Assembly: GCF_003412465.1 (NCBI RefSeq)
Contig: NZ_QTJV01000002.1
Coordinates: 930,001-994,000, forward strand
DNA from: Chitinophaga silvisoli
GTDB taxonomy: Bacteria > Bacteroidota > Bacteroidia > Chitinophagales > Chitinophagaceae
DNA: 64,000 nucleotides
Reading direction: 5' to 3'
The translations under genes were made by a program, and so were the position numbers. The notes beneath the pieces are model-generated. The model was not told the origin of the DNA. It searched no databases and worked only from the letters and a program-made list of their open reading frames with translations. This document shows positions 43,082 to 53,164 of the stretch, piece by piece. Within the stretch, counting starts at the first letter, position 1. Each line of letters opens with the position of its first letter.

Positions 43082-44329
43082 ATGGATAGAAAAATAGAAA
43101 AGAAATTCTGGTCAAAGAAAAGGATCACCCTGGTAAGTGGAGGCGCAGTCGTAGCACTGTTGCTGATCTATAACCTGATCTTTGCCGATCACCGCTCTAA
43201 GTTAAATGTAGAGAAGGACAAGATCACTATTTCTAAAGTAACCCGGGGTACGTTTGATCAGTATATTGCTGTTACAGCAGTCGTATTACCTTTAAAGACG
43301 ATCCGTCTCGATGCGATCGTTGGGGGATATGTGAGCCAGAAATACCTGGAAGGGGGTAGTATGGTAAAAAGAGGAGACAGCATTCTCCGCCTGGAAAACC
43401 AGAATATGATGATGGAGTTTGTAAACCATGAAACAGAAATATACCGTCTGATCAATGAGCTGCAGAATACCCGGCAGACGCTGAAACAGAACCGTTTCAC
43501 GATGCAGCAAACCATCAATGAACTGGACTTCCAGATAGACCAGGCCAAAGATCTGTATGACAGAAACAAACAGCTGGTAGATGAGAAGATTGTAGCCCGC
43601 CAGGACTATATTAAGTATAAACTGGATTACGAAAGACTGGTAAAGCAAAAGCAGATTGAGATCGAAAGCCAGAAGTTCCAGGAAGATAATGCCAAAATCC
43701 AGATTGAAAGGCTGGAATCTACCATCGCCCGCACCCAGCGCAACCTCCAGATGATGAAGGATAACCTGAACAACCTGGTACTGAAAGCGCCGATTGACGG
43801 ACAGCTGTCTTCAGTAGATGCGGAGGTAGGGGGAAGCATTCAGGCTGGTCAGAACATTGGCCAGATCGATGACCTGAATGGTTTCAAGATGAGAGCTGAG
43901 GTAGACGAACATTATATTTCAAGGGTGTTCCCTGGATTAAAAGCCAGTTTTGAATTCAATAATAAAAGCTATGAACTGGTCATCCTGAAAGTATATCCTG
44001 AAGTAAAGAATGGCCGTTTCAATGTAGATATGAAGTTTGACAAAGAAACCCCCGAAGGTATTCGCAGAGGACAATCCTCTCCTATCCGCCTCGAATTAGG
44101 TAAATCTTCGGCTGCTCTGCTGCTGCCTGTAGGTGGTTTCTTCTCTGATACCGGTGGTAACTGGGTGTATGTAGTAGATAAAAGTGGTAAACGGGCTGTA
44201 AAACGCAACATTTCCCTGGGCCAGAAAAACCCGCAGTTCTTTGAGATTCTCGAAGGCCTGCAGGAAGGTGAACAGGTGATCACTTCATCCTATGAGAATT
44301 TCGGAGATAAAGAAGTATTAGTATTTTAA
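43082..44329 (+). CDS. HlyD/MacA-type periplasmic adaptor protein 1
   Basis: The 415-residue protein has one N-terminal membrane segment (~16-36), a split lipoyl-like domain (VGGYVSQKYLEGGSMVKRGDSILRLEN and LVLKAPIDGQLSSVDAEVGGSI), a long alpha-helical hairpin between them (~115-235) and C-terminal beta domains ending ILEGLQEGEQVITSSYENFG. It should link an inner-membrane ABC transporter to an outer-membrane channel. The start ATG at 43082 fits the signal anchor; the frame's upstream part overlaps the -24/-12 promoter. The ATPase gene follows after 17 nt. Confidence 0.9.
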   Translation: MDRKIEKKFWSKKRITLVSGGAVVALLLIYNLIFADHRSKLNVEKDKITISKVTRGTFDQYIAVTAVVLPLKTIRLDAIVGGYVSQKYLEGGSMVKRGDSILRLENQNMMMEFVNHETEIYRLINELQNTRQTLKQNRFTMQQTINELDFQIDQAKDLYDRNKQLVDEKIVARQDYIKYKLDYERLVKQKQIEIESQKFQEDNAKIQIERLESTIARTQRNLQMMKDNLNNLVLKAPIDGQLSSVDAEVGGSIQAGQNIGQIDDLNGFKMRAEVDEHYISRVFPGLKASFEFNNKSYELVILKVYPEVKNGRFNVDMKFDKETPEGIRRGQSSPIRLELGKSSAALLLPVGGFFSDTGGNWVYVVDKSGKRAVKRNISLGQKNPQFFEILEGLQEGEQVITSSYENFGDKEVLVF

Positions 44330-44346
44330 TAATCAAAATAACACCA

Positions 44347-45036
44347 ATGATACGCACCGTTAATCTGCAAAAAATATTTACCACTGAAGAAATTGAAACT
44401 TCTGCGCTCAATGGGATCAACATGGAAGTAAAGGATGGGGAGTTTGTTGCCATCATGGGACCTTCCGGTTGTGGTAAGTCAACATTACTGAACATCCTGG
44501 GACTGCTGGACAATCCTTCTGGTGGTGAATACCACTTCTGGGATCATGAGGTAGCCAGAATGAGTGAAAGACAACGCGCCCAGTTGAGAAAGGGTTCTAT
44601 CGGGTTCGTATTCCAGAGTTTTAACCTCATCGATGAGCTGACTGTATTTGAGAATGTGGAATTGCCACTCCTGTACCTGAAAGTGCCTGCCAGTGATCGT
44701 AAGAAGAAGGTAGAAGAAGTGCTGGAGCGTATGAATATTATGCACCGTCGCAATCACTTTCCACAACAGTTATCTGGTGGTCAGCAACAGCGTGTGGCTA
44801 TTGCCCGTGCAGTAGTAGCAAAACCTAAAATGATCCTGGCGGATGAGCCTACCGGTAACCTTGATTCTACCAATGGTGAAGAAGTAATGAAACTGTTGCA
44901 GGAGCTGAATGATGCCGGTACGACTATGATCATGGTAACGCACAGCCCTTATGATGCGGGATTTGCACACCGCGTAATCAACCTGTTCGATGGTAAGGTA
45001 GTAACTGAGAACATCAAGGAGCAGTTTCACGTTTAA
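44347..45036 (+). CDS. MacB-type ABC transporter ATP-binding protein 1
   Basis: The 229-residue ATPase has Walker [10 protein letters not shown] (38-46), Q-loop FVFQSF, signature [14 protein letters not shown] (142-155) and Walker [13 protein letters not shown] with catalytic Glu167, plus the switch His in VTHS. It belongs to the LolD/MacB class that powers mechanotransmission through FtsX-fold permeases. It is 17 nt after the adaptor gene and 12 nt before the first permease gene, forming one operon. Confidence 0.95.
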   Translation: MIRTVNLQKIFTTEEIETSALNGINMEVKDGEFVAIMGPSGCGKSTLLNILGLLDNPSGGEYHFWDHEVARMSERQRAQLRKGSIGFVFQSFNLIDELTVFENVELPLLYLKVPASDRKKKVEEVLERMNIMHRRNHFPQQLSGGQQQRVAIARAVVAKPKMILADEPTGNLDSTNGEEVMKLLQELNDAGTTMIMVTHSPYDAGFAHRVINLFDGKVVTENIKEQFHV

Positions 45037-45048
45037 ACTACAATAAAC

Positions 45049-47451
45049 ATGCTGAAGCATTATTTCAGAGTTGCCCTCCGCCACCTGAGGCGGCAACAGA
45101 TTATCACTGTGATTAACATACTGGGACTGGCAATTGGGATGGCATGTTGTATGTTGATTGTACTGTTCGTGAGAAACGAATATGGGTTTGATAATTTTCA
45201 CCCCAATGGCAGGAATATATACCGTGTTACAAATAGTTTCACTAAAGCCGGAGAAACCAATTATGGCAGCAATACCCAGTGGCCTGTAGGGCCTTATCTG
45301 AAAAATGAAATAAGCGATATAAAAGAGTCGGTAAGGGTCATGAATGCTGGTACAGCCTTGTATACTTACCAGGATAAGCAGTATGTAGATCCTTTAGCAT
45401 ATGCAGATGCCGGTTTTTTCTCCATGTTTAATTTCCCGTTAGTAAAAGGGAATGCCCAAACCGCCTTACAGGAACCCTATACAATGGTAATTACTGAAAA
45501 AATTGCAAAGAAGTATTTCGGTAATGATGACCCAATCGGCAAGATATTGAAGGTAGATAATCAGTTTGATTGCAGGGTTACTGCTGTAGTAAAAGATTTG
45601 CCTTTGAATACGGATGTTGGAAAAGAAATCCTGTTATCTTATGCTACGGTAGAACAGCTGATAAAGAAAGGTGGTGGTTCTATGGAGCAATGGTATAACT
45701 TTAATGATAACACTACATATATACAATTGCCTGAGGGCGTAAGTCTGCATAAGATGGAATCTCAGCTACAGGGGTTTGTAGACAGGCATATCAAACGTAT
45801 TGCCAGTTCGCTGGGCGAAGTATTTGGATTGGATCTGCAACCATTGGCCAATATACATTTGCATCCATATGGTGATAAGAACAAGCAGGATAATACCCAT
45901 TTACTCTATATCTATATTGCTATTGCCATCTTCATCATATTGATCGCCTGCTTCAACTTCATGAACCTTGTTACGGCAAGGGCCAATGAAAGGGCTATTG
46001 AAGTAGGGGTAAGAAAGGTAATGGGCAGCGAGCGCCGGCAGCTGATTATCCAATTTGTATCAGAAGCGGTGTTATTAACCTCGCTCTCATTTGTACTGGC
46101 TATCTTTCTTGCTTTATTATTCATGCCCTGGTTTGATAAAATTACCGGCAAGGAATTCGGGCTCTTTACCCTGGGCAATATTCCTTTCCTGGGATATCTT
46201 TTCGGGATGTCTGTCATTGTAGGGTTATTGTCCGGCAGTTATCCCGCACTGTACCTTTCCGGTTTGCTACCGGTGGCAGTGCTGAAAGGCGGATTTAAAA
46301 CATCCGGCTCCCGGGTATGGATCAGGAAGACCCTGGTAATTGCGCAGTTTTCAATTGCGATTATTCTTATTGTAGCTACGATTGTGGTATATAGCCAGTT
46401 GCGTTTCTGGCAGAATAAATACCTGGGGTTTGATAAGGATAGACTGGTGAATGTAAATATTACTTCCGGTAGTGCGGAAAAGAATTATAAAGTGATCAAA
46501 GAAGACCTGTTAAGACAGCCAGGGGTTCTGCATGTAACGGTGTCCAACACTGCTATGGGCCGGTATGTAGGGTCTGTGAACCCGGTGGTAAAGGAAGGCG
46601 ACAGTGAAGATAAATCTATAGTAACCAGCGTGATCATGGGTGACTTTGACCTGTTGAAGACACTGGATATTAAATTGACGAAAGGCCGTGATTTTTCTCC
46701 TGGTTTTTCGACAGACAGTAATAATGCTTTTATTGTGAACGAAGCGATGGTGAAAGCCATGAATCTTCATGATCCTATTGGTCAGCGTATCAAATGGCTA
46801 CCTGGATTTACTGAGCGAAAAGGCGAAATTATTGGGGTAGCAAAAGACTTCAATTACTCGACCTTGACTGTACCTGTTTCACCAGCTATTTATATCGTTC
46901 GCAACGACGGTTTTAGCGTGATGAGTATCCGTTTGGCAAAAGGTGGAGATCTCACGAAGCAGGTGGCAGATGTAGAGACTGTATGGAAAAAATATGTCAC
47001 TGATTATCCTTTTACCTATTCATTTGTATCGGACGATCTGGCTCACCAGTATGTCAACCAGGATCGCCTGGCATCACTGTTTGGTACATTCTCTATGCTC
47101 GCTATTTTAATTGCCTGTATGGGATTGTTCGGTCTCAGTATTCTGATAGCCAGACAGCGCACCAAGGAAATTGGGATCCGCAAAGTACTGGGTGCATCCA
47201 CGACAAATATTACAAGGTTGCTTTCACAGGATTTTATGCAGCTGGTAATGGTATCCCTGATGATAGCTGTTCCTGTATCCTGGTACCTGATGAACAAATG
47301 GCTGCAGGACTTTGCCTATCGCATCAATGTAGAGTGGTGGATGTTTTTAACTGCGGGTATTATGGCCATGATCATTGCATTGGTCACCATTAGTTTCCAG
47401 TCGGTAAAGGCTGCGCTGACGAACCCTGTAAAATCATTAAGAACAGAATAA
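45049..47451 (+). CDS. FtsX/MacB-type ABC permease 1
   Basis: The 800-residue protein is a double-length FtsX-fold permease: N-terminal membrane segment (~20-42, GLAIGMACCMLIVLFV), a periplasmic MacB_PCD domain (~50-270), membrane segments at ~285-440, a second periplasmic domain (~450-665) and a final FtsX domain (~675-795, with RTKEIGIRKVLGASTTNI, the coupling motif). It ends in NPVKSLRTE, the usual end of the family. It is the last gene before a terminator at 47501. Confidence 0.92.
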   Translation: MLKHYFRVALRHLRRQQIITVINILGLAIGMACCMLIVLFVRNEYGFDNFHPNGRNIYRVTNSFTKAGETNYGSNTQWPVGPYLKNEISDIKESVRVMNAGTALYTYQDKQYVDPLAYADAGFFSMFNFPLVKGNAQTALQEPYTMVITEKIAKKYFGNDDPIGKILKVDNQFDCRVTAVVKDLPLNTDVGKEILLSYATVEQLIKKGGGSMEQWYNFNDNTTYIQLPEGVSLHKMESQLQGFVDRHIKRIASSLGEVFGLDLQPLANIHLHPYGDKNKQDNTHLLYIYIAIAIFIILIACFNFMNLVTARANERAIEVGVRKVMGSERRQLIIQFVSEAVLLTSLSFVLAIFLALLFMPWFDKITGKEFGLFTLGNIPFLGYLFGMSVIVGLLSGSYPALYLSGLLPVAVLKGGFKTSGSRVWIRKTLVIAQFSIAIILIVATIVVYSQLRFWQNKYLGFDKDRLVNVNITSGSAEKNYKVIKEDLLRQPGVLHVTVSNTAMGRYVGSVNPVVKEGDSEDKSIVTSVIMGDFDLLKTLDIKLTKGRDFSPGFSTDSNNAFIVNEAMVKAMNLHDPIGQRIKWLPGFTERKGEIIGVAKDFNYSTLTVPVSPAIYIVRNDGFSVMSIRLAKGGDLTKQVADVETVWKKYVTDYPFTYSFVSDDLAHQYVNQDRLASLFGTFSMLAILIACMGLFGLSILIARQRTKEIGIRKVLGASTTNITRLLSQDFMQLVMVSLMIAVPVSWYLMNKWLQDFAYRINVEWWMFLTAGIMAMIIALVTISFQSVKAALTNPVKSLRTE

Positions 47452-47500
47452 AGATATGTAAGTCGTTACGTTTTAAAATGACAAGTTCAAAATGAAACCT

Positions 47501-47530
47501 GGGCCGGTTTTAACCAGCCCTTCCTTTTTA
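47501..47530 (+). terminator. Terminator between permease genes 1 and 2
   Basis: Arms GGGCCGGTT/AACCAGCCC with one mismatch, then TTCCTTTTTA. It splits the exporter block in two transcripts or attenuates the second. Confidence 0.6.
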
Positions 47531-47555
47531 CTAACCAAATTTTAAATCGGTTGTT

Positions 47556-49895
47556 ATGATTAAGAGTTACATCAGGATCGCGTTGCGCAACCTATGGCGT
47601 AATAAGTTATTTTCTGCGATCAATATTGGTGGGTTGGCAATAGGTATGGCGATAAGTTTTATGCTTATACTGTATGTACTCTTCCAATTTAGTTTTGATA
47701 AGTTTCATGCCAATACAGATAACATTTACCAGGTAGTGACAGCCGATGCCGGTGTATGGACTACACCAGCGCCCCTGGCGGCTGCGCTGGAAAGAACGGT
47801 ACCTGGAATTAAAACTACTGCCCGGTCCAGCTATTTTTTTGACCACCTGCTGCTGGCAGGAGAAACGGGGGTTAAGTTGAAGGGTGGCTATGTTGATCCA
47901 CAATACCTGGATATTTTTAGCTTTCCTGTCATGAATGGGAATCAAAAACCATTGCATGAGAAAAATGAAATAGTGCTGACAGTGAGTACAGCCCATAAAT
48001 TGTTCAGGGATGGAAATCCTATTGGTCAGATTGTAAAGCTGGATGCAGAGGATCCATTGGTAGTAAGTGCGGTAGTGAATGATCCTCCTGCTAATTCTTC
48101 AATTCAATTCGATTTCCTCTGTGGCTGGTCATTGTACGAGGCAAAGGAAAGCTGGGTTAAAGAAAATACCTGGGGCAATTTTGGCCTGCATACCTATGTG
48201 TTGCTGGACCCTAAAGCGTCGCTTACGGCTGTTCAGCTTAAGGTGAAGCATGTACTGCAACAAGAAGGCGGATCTAAAATGACGACTACCCTGATGCTGC
48301 ATGCAGCAAAGGATTGGAAGCTATATAATAATATCAAAGATGGGAAGATAATTGGCGGTAATATCGAGACAGTGCGCCTTTTCCTCATATTGGCTCTGGG
48401 TATACTGCTCATTGCCTGTGTGAACTTTATGAACCTGAGTACAGCGCAGGCGGAGCGGAGAGCACGTGAAGTAGGGGTGCGGAAAGCGATTGGGGCAAAC
48501 AGGAGATTACTTATCTGGCAATTCTTTGGAGAGTCGCTGATACTGGTGGTATTGTCTGCAGCATTAGCCCTGTTGTTGCTATGGATCCTGCTGCCTGCAT
48601 TCAACACCTTTGCAGCCAGTTCTCTGCAGTTAAGTACGGCTCCCATGATTTTCTGGGTGAGTTTACCTTGTTTATTGCTGTTAACCGGTTTGTTGGCGGG
48701 TAGTTACCCTGCCTTATATCTTTCTTCTTTCCGCCCTATCCGGGTATTGAAGGGTGGTGTTACTAAGGTAAAAGGCAATTTCCTGTCCAGGCAGGTATTA
48801 GTGATATTCCAGTTTGGCCTGGCAGTAGTACTGATCATTACTACAATTGTCATTTACCGCCAGCTATATTTTATCCAGCACAGGCCTATTGGTTATGATC
48901 CCAAAGGATTGGTAGATATCCAGCTGGAAGGTAAGTTGTACGAAAACTACGGAGCTTTCAGGAATGCGGTCATTGCTTCTGGTGGGGCTGTGGATGGAAC
49001 TACCGTGAGCGGTGAGATTACAAATTCCGGGAGTACTACCTGGGGCCTCCAATGGCCGGGAATGGAAGAAGGAGAGGAGAACAAATCCTTTGGTGTAATT
49101 GCGACTGCGGCCAACTTTGCCGCTACTTTTAGTATCCCGGTGGTGCAGGGCAGGGACTTTCTCTCTCCAAACGATTCACTGGGGATCATGCTGAATGAAG
49201 CTGCGGTAAAGGAAATGCACCTGAAAGACCCATTAGGCCAGGTAATTAATTACAATGGTCAGCAACGTATTATCACCGGGATATTAAAGAACTTTGTCTC
49301 AGATATGTCCTATAAGCCAATCGGACCTATGATTTTTACCTACAATACTGACTGGCGGGGACTGATGACTTTTAAACTCAATCCCGCACTTTCTGTGCAG
49401 TCATCTATGGATAAGCTGGAGAAAGTATATCGTGAAATGAATCCTGATTATCCATTCAATTACACATTTGTCGACGATAGTTATCAAAAGAAATATGATA
49501 ATGAAAAGTTCCTGGGCAGGGCTATCAACATCTTTGCTTCGCTGGCCATTATTATCAGTTGTCTTGGTTTATTAGGCCTTTCTGTATTTGCTGCTGAACA
49601 GCGTAAAAAGGAAATAGGTATTCGCAAAGTAATGGGTGCCGGTATTCAACAGGTGATGTTGTTATTGTCTAAAGAATTCCTGAAGCCGGTGTTAATTGCT
49701 ATAGTCATTGCATCGCCTTTAGCAGCCTATATTATGAACAACTGGTTGCAGCATTATACCTATCGCATCGACATTGAATGGTGGATGTTTGGTATAGCAG
49801 GACTGCTGGCTGTATTGATTGCACTTGCTACAGTAAGTATTCAATCCTTCAGGGCTGCTAATTTAAACCCGGTTAAAGCATTGAGATCAGAATAA
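47556..49895 (+). CDS. FtsX/MacB-type ABC permease 2
   Basis: The 779-residue paralogue of permease 1 keeps the same layout: N-terminal membrane helix (~20-42), MacB_PCD (~50-265), membrane block (~280-430), second periplasmic domain and C-terminal FtsX domain with EQRKKEIGIRKVMGAG. It ends NPVKALRSE. It begins 104 bp after permease 1, beyond a terminator, and is followed after 10 nt by permease 3. Sequence identity to its neighbours is clear but moderate, so the duplications are old. Confidence 0.92.
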   Translation: MIKSYIRIALRNLWRNKLFSAINIGGLAIGMAISFMLILYVLFQFSFDKFHANTDNIYQVVTADAGVWTTPAPLAAALERTVPGIKTTARSSYFFDHLLLAGETGVKLKGGYVDPQYLDIFSFPVMNGNQKPLHEKNEIVLTVSTAHKLFRDGNPIGQIVKLDAEDPLVVSAVVNDPPANSSIQFDFLCGWSLYEAKESWVKENTWGNFGLHTYVLLDPKASLTAVQLKVKHVLQQEGGSKMTTTLMLHAAKDWKLYNNIKDGKIIGGNIETVRLFLILALGILLIACVNFMNLSTAQAERRAREVGVRKAIGANRRLLIWQFFGESLILVVLSAALALLLLWILLPAFNTFAASSLQLSTAPMIFWVSLPCLLLLTGLLAGSYPALYLSSFRPIRVLKGGVTKVKGNFLSRQVLVIFQFGLAVVLIITTIVIYRQLYFIQHRPIGYDPKGLVDIQLEGKLYENYGAFRNAVIASGGAVDGTTVSGEITNSGSTTWGLQWPGMEEGEENKSFGVIATAANFAATFSIPVVQGRDFLSPNDSLGIMLNEAAVKEMHLKDPLGQVINYNGQQRIITGILKNFVSDMSYKPIGPMIFTYNTDWRGLMTFKLNPALSVQSSMDKLEKVYREMNPDYPFNYTFVDDSYQKKYDNEKFLGRAINIFASLAIIISCLGLLGLSVFAAEQRKKEIGIRKVMGAGIQQVMLLLSKEFLKPVLIAIVIASPLAAYIMNNWLQHYTYRIDIEWWMFGIAGLLAVLIALATVSIQSFRAANLNPVKALRSE

Positions 49896-49905
49896 TAACA
49901 AGGTT

Positions 49906-52320
49906 ATGTTCTATAACTATATAAAAATAGGATGGCGCAACCTGATGCGTCAAAAAGTTTTTTCCGCGATCAATATCGTAGGCATGACGGTGGCATTCTG
50001 TGTTGCTTTCCTGTTAGGTATTGCGGCTTATTTTGAATGGTCTTACGATCAGTTTCATGCAAATAAAAACAGTGTTGTACAGGTCTATACTGCGGAGCGT
50101 ATGGCTGATGGCAGTGTGCAGCATAACAGTAGTCAGGCAGCACCATTTGGTCCTACTATTGAAAAAGAATGTGCTGCGGTACAATCAAGCAGTCGTTTTG
50201 GCTGGGACTATGAGTCGGTGTCATACAAAGATAATTCTTTGGACCTGCATATCACTTTTGTAGATCCATCATTCCTCTCCATGTTCAGTTTTCCTGTGCA
50301 GGAAGGAGATAAAAATGCCTTGCAGAAACCCAGTCAGATCCTCATAACCAGGAAGGCTGCGGACAAATTATTTCATGGCGAATCACCCATTGGCAAGCTG
50401 GTACAGATCAATATGAATAATCATCTGCAACCATTCACTATTGCGGGGGTGATGGCAGATGTACCACGTAATAGCAGTATTGATTTTGAGGTGCTTTGTA
50501 GTTTTCAGAATGTAATAGCAGCGCTGGAAGATCCCAATACCTGGGATAATCAGGCTTACCAGGTTTTTGTACAGCTGCGGCCTCATACTACACCTGCTAT
50601 GCTGGAGCAGCAAATGAAGGCGGTTGTGCATCGTTACAGAACCAATAAGCTGAACAGCATGAAGGAGAATGGTGTAACGCCTGGTGCAGATGGAGAGCTG
50701 TTGTCTATGCGTACTTTGCCGCTGGCAGAGATGCATTTTAGAGAAGAAAGTGGTGCCGGTGGAGACATCAATCCATTTTATCCCTGGATGTTGCTGATCA
50801 TGGCGTTGTTGATAGTAGGTACTGCCAGCATCAATTTTATCAACCTGAGTATGGGCAGGTCCTTTACCCGGGCAGGGGAGATAGGATTAAGAAAGGCACT
50901 GGGAGCTGTACGTACACAACTGATTATGCAGTTTTGGTGTGAAGCGCTGATTGTTTGCAGCATTGCATTTATAGGCAGTCTGGTATTGGGAGCAATGATG
51001 CTGCCTTCGTTCAACCGTTTATTCAGTTATCATCTTGACTTTTCCATTTTACTGAATGTAAAATTGATTAGCTGGACGATAGTAGCATTTTTCTTTGTGA
51101 CGATACTGGCAGGTGGTTATCCTGCCTGGCTGATAGCCCGTACGAACCTGATAGAAGTGCTGAAAGGTAAAATGAGTTTAGGCAAAAGTAGTTTACTGAG
51201 AAACACGCTCATTATCGTTCAATTTGTAGTGGCGGTATTGCTCATCAGTTCTACGGCTGTGTTATGGCAGCAACTGAATTACCTGCGTACCCGTCCAATG
51301 GGTTTTGATACAGCGCAGGTGATCAGCATACCTGTGACAGGCAATGTAGATGCCAGCAGGGTATTGGCACGTATGCAACAGCGGCTGGATGGAAATTCAC
51401 ATATCATTTCCAGCACGGCATCGTTTATGAATCTGGGGACTGGTCTGGCAGGAGGAGAATCAACATGGAAAGTAGGCTTTGATTTCAATGGTCATGAGGC
51501 AAAGACGGTATGGGTACCGGTGGAATACGATTATTTAAAGACCCTGGGTCTGAGGCTGGTGGCAGGAAGAGATTTCTCCCGGTCATATGGAGCAGACTCA
51601 AATACGGTGATCATAAACCAAAAGCTGGCAGCTTCGCTGGATGGGGGAAAGGATGTGATAGGGCAGCATTTCGAATTTGACGGGCAGCAGATACAGATCA
51701 TCGGCATCGTAAAAGATTTTAACTTTAAATCCCTGCGCCAGGGTATTGGGCCGTTGGCACTGAAGCTGACACCATCATTGCAGGCAGCCGCTGTATTTGT
51801 AAAAGTGAAACCCACAGACCTGCCTGGTGCTATGGCTACCGTGGAAAAGGCATGGAAGGAAGTAGTGCCGCAAGGGGACTTTAGAGGTTCATTCCTGAAT
51901 GAGAATGTAAACCGGATGTACATCGCCGAAGCAAGGTTAGCTACCATTATTGTTTGTAGTGCAATACTGGCTATCCTTATCTCCTGTATGGGTCTGTTCG
52001 CGGTAGCTGTACTGGTGATAGGGCAGCGCAACAGGGAGATTGGAATCCGCAAGGTAATGGGGGCATCTGTAAGCAGCATTGTTACCCTGCTGTCAGCAGG
52101 ATTTCTGAAGCTGGTGGTCATTGCCATTGTGATTGCTACACCTATAGCCTGGTATATCATGAGCACCTGGCTACAGCATTTTGCATACCGCATCCAGATT
52201 CAGTGGTGGTTATTTGTCCTGGTTGGACTGGCGGCGCTCATTATAGCATTTTTTACTATCAGTATACAAACGATCAGAACAGCATTCATGAATCCCGTAA
52301 AATCGATCAAAACAGCATAA
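49906..52320 (+). CDS. FtsX/MacB-type ABC permease 3
   Basis: The 804-residue third paralogue has the same order of domains, with the coupling motif GQRNREIGIRKVMGASVSSI near residue 705 and the end NPVKSIKTA. A purine-rich AAGG precedes the ATG at 49906. The ATPase 2 gene starts 3 nt after its stop, so permease 2, permease 3 and ATPase 2 form one transcript unit. Whether the three permeases form homo- or heterodimers cannot be read from sequence. Confidence 0.92.
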   Translation: MFYNYIKIGWRNLMRQKVFSAINIVGMTVAFCVAFLLGIAAYFEWSYDQFHANKNSVVQVYTAERMADGSVQHNSSQAAPFGPTIEKECAAVQSSSRFGWDYESVSYKDNSLDLHITFVDPSFLSMFSFPVQEGDKNALQKPSQILITRKAADKLFHGESPIGKLVQINMNNHLQPFTIAGVMADVPRNSSIDFEVLCSFQNVIAALEDPNTWDNQAYQVFVQLRPHTTPAMLEQQMKAVVHRYRTNKLNSMKENGVTPGADGELLSMRTLPLAEMHFREESGAGGDINPFYPWMLLIMALLIVGTASINFINLSMGRSFTRAGEIGLRKALGAVRTQLIMQFWCEALIVCSIAFIGSLVLGAMMLPSFNRLFSYHLDFSILLNVKLISWTIVAFFFVTILAGGYPAWLIARTNLIEVLKGKMSLGKSSLLRNTLIIVQFVVAVLLISSTAVLWQQLNYLRTRPMGFDTAQVISIPVTGNVDASRVLARMQQRLDGNSHIISSTASFMNLGTGLAGGESTWKVGFDFNGHEAKTVWVPVEYDYLKTLGLRLVAGRDFSRSYGADSNTVIINQKLAASLDGGKDVIGQHFEFDGQQIQIIGIVKDFNFKSLRQGIGPLALKLTPSLQAAAVFVKVKPTDLPGAMATVEKAWKEVVPQGDFRGSFLNENVNRMYIAEARLATIIVCSAILAILISCMGLFAVAVLVIGQRNREIGIRKVMGASVSSIVTLLSAGFLKLVVIAIVIATPIAWYIMSTWLQHFAYRIQIQWWLFVLVGLAALIIAFFTISIQTIRTAFMNPVKSIKTA

Positions 52321-52323
52321 ATA

Positions 52324-52986
52324 ATGATACAGCTAAAGCACATTTCAAAATATTATCCCGTAGGATTTGGCAAAAATGAAATATTGAAAGATATTGACCT
52401 CACAATATTTGAAGGGGAGTTTGTATCCATTATGGGGCCTTCCGGTTCAGGGAAATCCACCTTACTGCATATCCTTGGCCTATTGGAGGAACCTTCACAG
52501 GGAGAATACTTATTCGAAGGGGAGCCGGTACACAAGATGAATGAAAAGAAGCGAACCCAATTGCACCGTGGCTCTATCGGATTTGTGTTTCAGGCTTACC
52601 ACCTGATAGATGAATTGACGGTTTATGAAAATATAGAAACACCACTTTTATATAAGAACATTCCTTCAGCAGAAAGAAAGAGCCGTGTGGCGGATGTACT
52701 TGACAGGTTTAATATTGTAGCAAAGAAGGACCTGTTTCCCAATCAGCTCTCCGGCGGACAGCAGCAACTGGTAGGTATAGCCCGCGCTATCGTAGCCGAA
52801 CCCAGGGTGATACTGGCCGATGAACCTACGGGGAACCTACATTCTGACCAGGCAAAGGAGATCATGGAATTGTTCAGGCAATTGAACCAAAGAGACAAGA
52901 TCACCATTATACAGGTTACACACTCCGAGTTAAACGCAACCTACGGTCAGCGAATTATACAAATCCGCGACGGGAAAATCGCATAA
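52324..52986 (+). CDS. MacB-type ABC transporter ATP-binding protein 2
   Basis: The 220-residue ATPase has Walker A GPSGSGKST (38-46), signature LSGGQQQLVGIARA (142-155), Walker B with Glu167 in [12 protein letters not shown] and the switch His in VTHSE. Two details differ from ATPase 1: the signature continues with Leu-Val-Gly instead of Arg-Val-Ala, and the D-loop has His in place of Asp. It is the last gene of the permease 2-permease 3 unit and ends before a long hairpin terminator. Confidence 0.94.
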   Translation: MIQLKHISKYYPVGFGKNEILKDIDLTIFEGEFVSIMGPSGSGKSTLLHILGLLEEPSQGEYLFEGEPVHKMNEKKRTQLHRGSIGFVFQAYHLIDELTVYENIETPLLYKNIPSAERKSRVADVLDRFNIVAKKDLFPNQLSGGQQQLVGIARAIVAEPRVILADEPTGNLHSDQAKEIMELFRQLNQRDKITIIQVTHSELNATYGQRIIQIRDGKIA

Positions 52987-53009
52987 TTGGGAGTTAATAA
53001 TTTAATAAT

Positions 53010-53082
53010 CCGGCGTTTAAAGTCTCTTGGGTGCAGCAGAACAGCCGTTTTGCCAGTTGCGGACTTTGAACGCCGGTTTTTT
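53010..53082 (+). terminator. Large terminator hairpin after ATPase 2
   Basis: 15-bp stem (53010-53024 with 53062-53076, one G:U pair) enclosing 37 nt that hold a smaller hairpin (CAGAAC/GTTTTG), followed by six T. Confidence 0.75.
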
Positions 53083-53149
53083 GTACACTGGAGGGAATGT
53101 TTTTAAGGCTTTTATAAAGAAAATGTTTATGTTATCATTACAATTATTA

Positions 53150-53157
53150 TATTTTTG
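53150..53157 (+). promoter_or_regulatory. tolC-like gene promoter, -7 box
   Basis: TATTTTTG, a perfect TAnnTTTG, 7 nt before the ATG at 53165. Confidence 0.55.
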
Positions 53158-53164
53158 GAATGTC

